A program made the translations under genes and the position numbers. DNA of 5,792 nucleotides from Pseudaestuariivita sp. (GTDB lineage: Bacteria; Pseudomonadota; Alphaproteobacteria; Rhodobacterales; Rhodobacteraceae). Location: positions 1 to 5,792 of the forward strand of contig JAHDCH010000182.1 in assembly GCA_020629995.1 (NCBI GenBank). Direction: 5' to 3'. Shown here in pieces: positions 5,000-5,792 of this stretch (position 1 is its first letter; the number at the start of each line of letters is the position of its first letter). The notes under the pieces were generated by a model. It was not told where the DNA came from, made no database searches, and worked only from the letters and a program-made list of their open reading frames with translations.

Positions 5000-5792
5000 A
5001 GCCCGCCGCGCAGCGCCTCGCGCACCGCGTCGGCAACCGCGCCCGAATGGGTGTAAGGCAGCCCGTGCCCCGCGCCCTCGACCACCTCGTGCCGTGCCGT
5101 CCGGTTCCATTCGGTCAGCACCCCCATCGACCGCAGCTCGATCACCTTGTCGTCCTGCCCCCAGACAGCCAGAACGGGGATGTCTGCTGCGCTGACAGCG
5201 CGGTGCTCGGCCTCTTGGCCCCGCGCCAGCGCGCCGCGGATCGACGACAGCACAGCCGCTGTATACCCTTGAAATTCCAGCTCTTCTTCCAGCCGTGCGG
5301 TAAAGTTTTCGACCTCGGGCTCAGCCGGATCAGCTAGGATCGCGCGGCGGTGCATGTCGGGCCAGAACGCGTGCATGGCCCAGTCGCCCAGCAGCGGCAT
5401 GTCGCGGGCAAAACGGGCCAGACGGTCGCGCACCACACCCATCCCGGCCGGAGCCAGCAGGATCAGCCGCTGCACCCGCCCGGGATGCCGCGCCGCAAAG
5501 GCGGTCACGATCGCGCCGCCCATCGAATACCCCGCAAAGCTCGCAGGCTCTGTAACCTCTTGATCGTCAAGCAATTCTTCAAGCTGTCGCAAAAAGAAGT
5601 CCGCATTCTGGCGGCCCCGGGGCCTGTCGGAAAAGCCGCGTCCGTACAGATCATAGATCAGCACCCGAAACCCCAAGTCAGCCATCAATGGCGCAAAGGC
5701 CCGCCAGACAAACGAAGGTGTCGTCAGCCCATGCACGCAGACCATCACCGGCCCGCGCGCAGGCCCGATCCAGTCATAATGCGTCAGCCCCG
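4996..5792 (-). CDS. alpha/beta fold hydrolase, N-terminus beyond window
   Basis: The frame stays open to the right edge, so the gene is partial: 264 codons plus the TAG stop are visible, and the real start lies outside. An internal GTG at 5748 falls in the middle of the first core strand and is not the start. Counting from the first full codon, the family landmarks are the oxyanion-hole region VCVHG (17-21), IYDLYGRGFSD (45-55), the nucleophile elbow GYSMGG (87-92, Ser89), an acid region WGQDDKV (210-216, probably Asp214) and the histidine in EGAGHGLPYTH (238-248, His242). A lid segment lies at about 120-200. The complete triad predicts an active esterase, lipase or C-C/epoxide-type hydrolase; the substrate cannot be told. 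It converges with the MFS gene, sharing four bases at the stop codons, so the two are not co-transcribed. Confidence 0.9.
   Translation of the reverse strand, partial: GLTHYDWIGPARGPVMVCVHGLTTPSFVWRAFAPLMADLGFRVLIYDLYGRGFSDRPRGRQNADFFLRQLEELLDDQEVTEPASFAGYSMGGAIVTAFAARHPGRVQRLILLAPAGMGVVRDRLARFARDMPLLGDWAMHAFWPDMHRRAILADPAEPEVENFTARLEEELEFQGYTAAVLSSIRGALARGQEAEHRAVSAADIPVLAVWGQDDKVIELRSMGVLTEWNRTARHEVVEGAGHGLPYTHSGAVADAVREALRGGL

Overview
The window is GC-rich and its genes mostly end codons in G or C. Gene content and style suggest an alphaproteobacterium, most likely a member of the Rhodobacterales (Roseobacter-like). That placement is an inference from composition, the AFG1/ZapE-type ATPase and the many GANTC-type sites; no rRNA or other marker is present.

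Layout. Positions 1-174 hold a possible tail of an upstream gene, a cluster of four CGAATCA heptamers in two inverted pairs (each contains a GANTC site, the target of the alphaproteobacterial methylase CcrM), and a good sigma-70-type promoter (67-96). This promoter should drive a tight three-gene plus-strand operon, 175-2049: an exported rhodanese-like protein without the usual catalytic cysteine, a small single-pass membrane protein of unknown function, and a membrane-anchored or secreted LysM protein. The first two genes overlap by ATGA and the third follows after 19 bases. The operon ends at a textbook intrinsic terminator with a UUCG loop (2126-2149). Facing it on the minus strand is a complete zapE-type ATPase gene (2172-3239).

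Positions 3240-3757 carry no credible gene. They hold two diverged copies of a structured repeat (3391-3425 and 3544-3578) whose hairpin is kept by a compensatory base-pair change, several other hairpins, and a perfect 8+8 inverted repeat (3717-3738) just before the next gene. That gene (3758-4999) encodes a complete 12-helix MFS transporter resembling monocarboxylate/organic-anion carriers. It converges on, and overlaps by four bases, a minus-strand alpha/beta hydrolase gene whose N-terminus lies beyond the right edge.

How the parts may work together: the first operon looks like an envelope module (exported rhodanese fold, bitopic membrane protein, peptidoglycan-binding LysM protein), and I do not recognise it as a named system. 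ZapE is a housekeeping division/stress ATPase. The transporter and hydrolase could act on related small carboxylates or esters, but their convergent arrangement is not operonic and no shared pathway is shown. The parts I consider most worth a second look are the heptamer/GANTC promoter cluster, the three-gene operon behind it, and the covarying repeat pair that also carries GANTC.
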